A DNA stretch of 11,047 nucleotides from JAJBWD01 sp041821285 (GTDB lineage: Bacteria > Bacillota > Clostridia > Clostridiales > Clostridiaceae): the NCBI GenBank assembly GCA_041821285.1, contig JBGUER010000106.1, positions 1-11,047 of the forward strand. Reading direction: 5' to 3'. Under the pieces are notes generated by a model that was given only the letters and a program-made list of their open reading frames with translations, ran no database searches and had not been told where the DNA came from. Both the position numbers and the translations under genes were made by a program. Of the stretch, positions 6,686 through 11,047 are shown piece after piece (within the stretch, counting starts at the first letter, position 1; every line of letters starts with the position of its first letter).

Positions 6686-6714
6686 TAGACTTTTTGAAAT
6701 AATTAATTTATAAT
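6686..6714 (+). promoter_or_regulatory. gltB promoter
   Basis: TAGACT (6686-6691, four of six matches to TTGACA) and a perfect TATAAT (6709-6714) are 17 bp apart. The predicted transcription start near 6721 leaves a leader of about 30 nt before the GTG start codon. Confidence 0.6.
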
Positions 6715-6724
6715 TATTTCAAAA
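6692..6724. repeat. 33-bp palindrome over the gltB core promoter
   Basis: Perfect 14-bp arms, TTTTGAAATAATTA at 6692-6705 and its reverse complement at 6711-6724, flank a 5-bp centre. The palindrome covers the whole -35/-10 spacer, the -10 box and the predicted start point. Because transcription would begin near 6721, only its edge is transcribed, so an operator in DNA is likelier than an RNA hairpin. Confidence 0.7.
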
Positions 6725-6739
6725 CACGAATAATAATTA

Positions 6740-6779
6740 GGGGGTGGCTATGTGGATTATAAGAATGGATTTCCAATAA
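6740..6779 (+). promoter_or_regulatory. gltB ribosome binding site with overlapping 9-codon mini-ORF
   Basis: The ribosome binding site GGGGGTGG (6740-6747) serves two overlapping starts. ATG at 6750 opens a 9-residue frame (MWIIRMDFQ) ending at TAA 6777-6779, and GTG at 6752 opens gltB. The two start codons share the G at 6752. Spacing from the GGGGG core is 5 nt to ATG and 7 nt to GTG. Whether the mini-frame is translated is unknown. Confidence 0.4.
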
Positions 6780-9700
6780 AGCAAGGGCTTTATAATCCTG
6801 AAAACGAAAGAGATAACTGCGGCGTTGGATTTATAGCAAATATAAATGGAGAAAAAACTCACGGGATAGTTAAGAAGGGGATCAAGATTCTAGAGAACCT
6901 TACACATAGAGGCTCTGTTGGATCAGATCCAAAGACCGGGGATGGTTCTGGATTACTACTTCAAATTCCTCATGAATTTTTTGCAATTTCTTGCTCTAAC
7001 TTAGATATTGAACTTCCAAATGAAGGTCACTATGCTGTGGGTATGCTTTTTCTTCCTAAAGAACCAGCTTTAAGATATCAATGTGAAGGAATATTAGAAA
7101 GAGCTATAAAAGATGAGGGCCAAAAGGTCTTAGGTTGGAGATATGTTCCTACTGATAATAGAAATATTGGCGAAACTGCAAAAGGAACCGAACCTATTAT
7201 ACGACAAATATTCATAGAAAACAACTGTAAATCTCAAGACGAATTTGAAAAAAAATTATATATTATAAGAAAAACAGCAGAGAATGAAGTCTTAAGACTT
7301 GTAAAAAGAAATAGTGAATATTTTTATATATGCTCTTTGTCAAGTAGAACAATAGTATATAAAGGACTTTTACTAGCTGAACAAATAAGAAGCTATTACC
7401 TTGATTTAAATGATATAAACTTTAAAAGCGCTTTAGCTTTAGTTCACCATAGATTTTCAACTAATACCTTCCCTACTTGGGATCTAGCTCAACCTTTCAG
7501 ATATTTAGCTCATAATGGAGAAATAAATACAATCAAAGGAAATAGAAACTGGATGAACGCCCGTGAAGGAGTTTTAAAATCAACAGTTTTCAAAAATGAT
7601 ATTACTAAATTATTACCAGTAATAACTCCAAATAAAAGTGATTCTGCTTCATTAGATAATGTATTTGAATTGTTAACTATGGATGGAAGAGAAATGGCTA
7701 ATTCTATGATGCTTCTTATACCAGAAGCATGGAATGGTAATAATTTTATGGAACCATATAAAAAAGCATTTTACGAATATCATGGCTCCTTAGTAGAACC
7801 TTGGGATGGACCAGCTGCTGTATTCTTTACAGATGGAGTTAAAATAGGTGCAACTCTGGATAGAAATGGATTAAGACCTGCAAAATATGTTATTACTAAA
7901 AATGGCGAAGTTATTATGGCTTCCGAAATAGGAGTAATAAAATATCATCTTGAAGATATAGTTGAAAAAGGTAGATTAGAACCTGGTAAAATGTTCTTAG
8001 TTGATACAGAAAAAGGCACAATAATAAATGATGAAGATTTAAAGAAAGATATCTGTACAAAATATGATTATGAAAAAATACTTTTTAGAAATAAACTTAC
8101 ATTGGATTCTATAGAGGAAACAACAGGATCTGAAATCATTTCCTATGAATCTTTAAAGGAAAAACAACAATTTTTCGGATATAGTAAAGAAGATATAAAT
8201 TTAATATTAAAACCAATGGCTGAAAATGGAAAAGAACCTTTGGGCTCCATGGGTAACGATACACCTTTGGCTGTTTTATCAAATAAAAATCAGATTCTAT
8301 TTTCCTATTTTAGACAGTTGTTTGCACAAGTTACAAACCCACCAATAGACCCAATAAGAGAAGGAATTGTTATGTCTCTTATGAATTATATTGGTGCCCA
8401 GGAAAATATTCTATCAAAAGAAAAATGCGAGCATCCATTTATAGAAATAGATAGGCCTATACTATCTAACGAAGAACTTGGAAAAATAAAATCACTAAAA
8501 AACAAAGATTTTAAAGCTACAACTATTCCTATTACTTTTAAATTTGATAGTGGCATTAATGGTTTTAATAGAGCTTTAAATTTAATATGTAAAAGAGCTT
8601 CAAAAAGAATTGCTGAAGGTTATAACATACTTGTACTAAGTGATAAAAAAGTAGATGGATATGAAGCTGCTATTCCTAGCCTGCTTGCAGTATCTGCTGT
8701 TCATCATCATTTAATTAAAGAAAAAACAAGAACCAAAGTTTCTATTATAATTGAAACCGGTGAAGCAAGAGAAACAACTCATTTTGCATTATTAAATGCT
8801 TATGGTGCTACCGCAATAAATCCATACCTTGCTTTTAACTCAATAGAAGCTCTAGTAGAAAAAAAAGATATAGAAAATATGACAAAAGAAGAAGCTATAA
8901 ATAATTATATAAAATCAATTTCTAACGGACTTTTGAAAATTCTATCTAGAATGGGGATTTGTACAATTCAAAGTTATCATGGTGCACAAATATTTGAAGC
9001 GCTAGGACTTTCCCAAGAATTTATAGATAACTACTTTCCAGGGACTACGTCAAGTATAGGTGGAATTTCCTCAGATACTATTGCTGAAGAAGTTTTAGAT
9101 AGACATAAAAAAGCATACAGTAGACTTAGAAAGCCAAAATCTTATTTACCTTTAGGTGGACTATATTCGTGGAGAAGAGATGGTGAATTCCATTTATTTA
9201 ATCCAGCTACTATTTCAAAACTTCAACTTGCTACAAGACGTGGAGATTACAATATTTATAAAGAATATGCATCTCTTATTAACAATCAAGGTGAAAATTT
9301 AACTACAATAAGAAGCTTATTTGATTTTAATTATAGTAATGAAATCCCTATAAGTGAAGTTGAACCAGTATCTGAAATAGTAAAAAGATTTTGTACTGGT
9401 GCTATGTCTCTTGGATCAATAAGCAAAGAAGCTCATGAAACTATGGCTATTGCTATGAATAGACTAGGTGCTAGAAGCAATACTGGTGAAGGTGGAGAGG
9501 ATGAAGCAAGATTCGTAGTTCATTCAAACGGAGATAGCAAAAGAAGTTCAATTAAACAAGTAGCCTCAGGAAGATTTGGAGTTACAGTAAATTATCTTAT
9601 CAATGCAGATGAAATTCAAATAAAAATAGCTCAAGGTGCAAAACCTGGAGAAGGTGGTCACCTTCCTGGTAAAAAAGTAAATGAATATATTGCAGCACTT

Positions 9701-11047
9701 AGAAATTCAACACCAGGAATTGATTTAATATCCCCACCACCTCATCACGATATATACTCTATAGAAGATTTAGCTCAATTAATATATGATTTAAAAAGCA
9801 CTAATCCAAATGCTAGAATATCAGTAAAATTAGTTGCAGAGGTTGGCGTTGGAACTATAGCTGCTGGAGTTGCAAAAGCTCATGCTGATGTAATCCTAAT
9901 AAGCGGACATGATGGAGGAACTGGAGCTGCTCCCCTATCCTCAATTAGAAATGTAGGAATACCATGGGAAATAGGTCTATCTGAAACCCATCAAGTTCTT
10001 CTTTTAAATAATTTGAGAAGCCGTGTTGTATTACAAACAGATGGACAACTTAAAACAGGAAGAGATGTTGTTATCGCTGCCCTTTTAGGCGCAGAAGAAT
10101 ATGGATTTGCAACAGCTCCACTTGTTATAATGGGTTGCACTTTGCTTAGAAAATGTCATCAAAATACATGCGATATGGGAATAGCAACTCAAGACGAAAG
10201 TCTAAGAGCTAATTTCAATGGAAAAAGCGATTACCTTGTAAACTATTTTACATTTGTAGCACAAGAAGTTAGAGAATATATGGCTAAACTTGGGTTTAGA
10301 AATATAAATGAAATGATTGGTAGAGTTGATAAAATAAAAACCAAAGAAAATATTAATTCTAAAAAAGCAGCTCAATTAGATCTTTCAAAAATATTATTTA
10401 AACCAGATATGCCAAATAGAATAAAACCATATTGTGTAAAAGCACAAAATCATGGAATAGATAAATCACTTGACCATACTCTTATACACATTGCAGAACC
10501 TGCTTTAACTGAACAAAAACTAGTTCGTGGAAACTTTGAAATAAGAAATGTAAATAGAGCTGTAGGTTCAATGCTAAGTGGAGAAATAGCTAAAGCATAT
10601 GGAATAAAAGGACTTCCCGATGATACAATAGTATACAATTTCAACGGTTCAGCTGGTCAAAGTTTTGGAGCATATGGTGCCCATGGGCTTACTCTTATTT
10701 TAGAAGGAGACTCAAACGACTATGTTGGTAAAGGCTTATCTGGAGCCAAACTTGTCCTGAAAGTTCCAGATGGTGCACCATACAAAGCAGAAGACAACTA
10801 TATAGCTGGTAATACAATCTTATACGGTGCCACTTCCGGAAAATTATTTGTAAATGGAATAGCTGGAGAAAGATTTGCTGTTAGAAATAGTGGGGCTGTT
10901 TCAGTAGTTGAAGGTGTAGGCGATCATTGTTGCGAATATATGACTGGCGGAATTGTTCTTGTAATAGGTAAATATGGTAGAAATTTCGGTGCTGGAATGA
11001 GTGGCGGAATGGCTTTTGTTCTTGATAAAAATAATGAACTTGAAAAT
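6752..11047 (+). CDS. gltB: Glutamate synthase large (alpha) subunit, 3' end off window
   Basis: GltB converts glutamine plus 2-oxoglutarate to two glutamates, using electrons from NAD(P)H via the small subunit GltD or from ferredoxin. The frame is open for 1432 codons to the right edge; the family is about 1500 residues, so some 70-100 are missing. The class II glutaminase domain starts at nucleophile C23 (RDNCGVGF) after a 22-residue propeptide and shows THRG, TGDGSG, HHRFSTNT and HNGEINT. A central domain spans about 470-750. The FMN/synthase domain begins near 857 and includes AKPGEGGHLPG and SGHDGGTGAAP, then the [3Fe-4S] cysteines C1129, C1135 and C1140 in GCTLLRKCHQNTC. The C-terminal GXGXG beta-helix begins near 1270. 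I chose GTG at 6752: it is in frame, 7 bp after GGGGG (6740-6744) of the ribosome binding site, and gives a normal propeptide. An ATG at 6750 is out of frame. No gltD is visible; it would be expected downstream. Confidence 0.97.
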   Translation, partial: MDYKNGFPIKQGLYNPENERDNCGVGFIANINGEKTHGIVKKGIKILENLTHRGSVGSDPKTGDGSGLLLQIPHEFFAISCSNLDIELPNEGHYAVGMLFLPKEPALRYQCEGILERAIKDEGQKVLGWRYVPTDNRNIGETAKGTEPIIRQIFIENNCKSQDEFEKKLYIIRKTAENEVLRLVKRNSEYFYICSLSSRTIVYKGLLLAEQIRSYYLDLNDINFKSALALVHHRFSTNTFPTWDLAQPFRYLAHNGEINTIKGNRNWMNAREGVLKSTVFKNDITKLLPVITPNKSDSASLDNVFELLTMDGREMANSMMLLIPEAWNGNNFMEPYKKAFYEYHGSLVEPWDGPAAVFFTDGVKIGATLDRNGLRPAKYVITKNGEVIMASEIGVIKYHLEDIVEKGRLEPGKMFLVDTEKGTIINDEDLKKDICTKYDYEKILFRNKLTLDSIEETTGSEIISYESLKEKQQFFGYSKEDINLILKPMAENGKEPLGSMGNDTPLAVLSNKNQILFSYFRQLFAQVTNPPIDPIREGIVMSLMNYIGAQENILSKEKCEHPFIEIDRPILSNEELGKIKSLKNKDFKATTIPITFKFDSGINGFNRALNLICKRASKRIAEGYNILVLSDKKVDGYEAAIPSLLAVSAVHHHLIKEKTRTKVSIIIETGEARETTHFALLNAYGATAINPYLAFNSIEALVEKKDIENMTKEEAINNYIKSISNGLLKILSRMGICTIQSYHGAQIFEALGLSQEFIDNYFPGTTSSIGGISSDTIAEEVLDRHKKAYSRLRKPKSYLPLGGLYSWRRDGEFHLFNPATISKLQLATRRGDYNIYKEYASLINNQGENLTTIRSLFDFNYSNEIPISEVEPVSEIVKRFCTGAMSLGSISKEAHETMAIAMNRLGARSNTGEGGEDEARFVVHSNGDSKRSSIKQVASGRFGVTVNYLINADEIQIKIAQGAKPGEGGHLPGKKVNEYIAALRNSTPGIDLISPPPHHDIYSIEDLAQLIYDLKSTNPNARISVKLVAEVGVGTIAAGVAKAHADVILISGHDGGTGAAPLSSIRNVGIPWEIGLSETHQVLLLNNLRSRVVLQTDGQLKTGRDVVIAALLGAEEYGFATAPLVIMGCTLLRKCHQNTCDMGIATQDESLRANFNGKSDYLVNYFTFVAQEVREYMAKLGFRNINEMIGRVDKIKTKENINSKKAAQLDLSKILFKPDMPNRIKPYCVKAQNHGIDKSLDHTLIHIAEPALTEQKLVRGNFEIRNVNRAVGSMLSGEIAKAYGIKGLPDDTIVYNFNGSAGQSFGAYGAHGLTLILEGDSNDYVGKGLSGAKLVLKVPDGAPYKAEDNYIAGNTILYGATSGKLFVNGIAGERFAVRNSGAVSVVEGVGDHCCEYMTGGIVLVIGKYGRNFGAGMSGGMAFVLDKNNELEN

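Noticed and set aside
10450..10644. 64-codon open frame on the minus strand
   Set aside because: It is antisense to the conserved C-terminal part of gltB and shows no domain of its own.
1..11047. Mobile element, CRISPR array or defence island
   Set aside because: I see no transposase, integrase, regularly spaced repeat array or phage gene. The genes have uniform AT-rich composition typical of a clostridial chromosome.

Overview
The window is very AT-rich, has strong AGGAGG-type ribosome binding sites, and carries low-GC Firmicute genes: a ferredoxin-type/[FeFe]-hydrogenase-like pair, a MutS-related membrane ATPase, a VIT/VWA protein and a GltB glutamate synthase. Together these suggest an anaerobic Clostridium-like bacterium. 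It reads as ordinary chromosome. I see no insertion sequence, CRISPR array, tRNA or rRNA.

Layout: (1) 1-846, minus strand: a two-gene redox operon, with a small thioredoxin-fold [2Fe-2S] ferredoxin followed 2 bp later by a ferredoxin plus [FeFe]-hydrogenase-like protein that runs off the left edge. Its promoter (875-903) has a tandem 11-bp direct repeat just upstream. (2) 970-2728, minus strand: a MutS-related ATPase with predicted membrane segments and a clear terminator. (3) 2757-3304, plus strand: two small membrane proteins of 93 and 33 aa, the first divergent from the MutS-like gene. A 12-bp inverted repeat holds both predicted -10 boxes. (4) 3352-5663: a bidirectional terminator, then on the minus strand a 762-aa cytoplasmic VIT/VWA protein. 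(5) 5734-6125, minus strand: a decayed metallophosphoesterase-like gene with two stops and a frameshift. (6) 6171-6515, minus strand: a single-domain cupin. (7) 6620-11047, plus strand: a regulatory region with a 33-bp palindrome over the core promoter, then gltB, the large subunit of glutamate synthase, cut by the right edge.

The genes do not form one pathway. The redox pair probably acts together in H2 or redox sensing. GltB makes glutamate from glutamine and 2-oxoglutarate and needs a small subunit that is not in view. The MutS-like, VIT/VWA and small membrane proteins have no role I can establish from sequence. The most notable points are the hydrogenase-like protein with Ser where catalytic enzymes have the proton-relay Cys, the VWA domain lacking the usual MIDAS Thr, the membrane-anchored MutS-type ATPase, the operator-like repeats at four promoters, and the overlapping starts at gltB. 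I found nothing that clearly amounts to a new multi-gene system.
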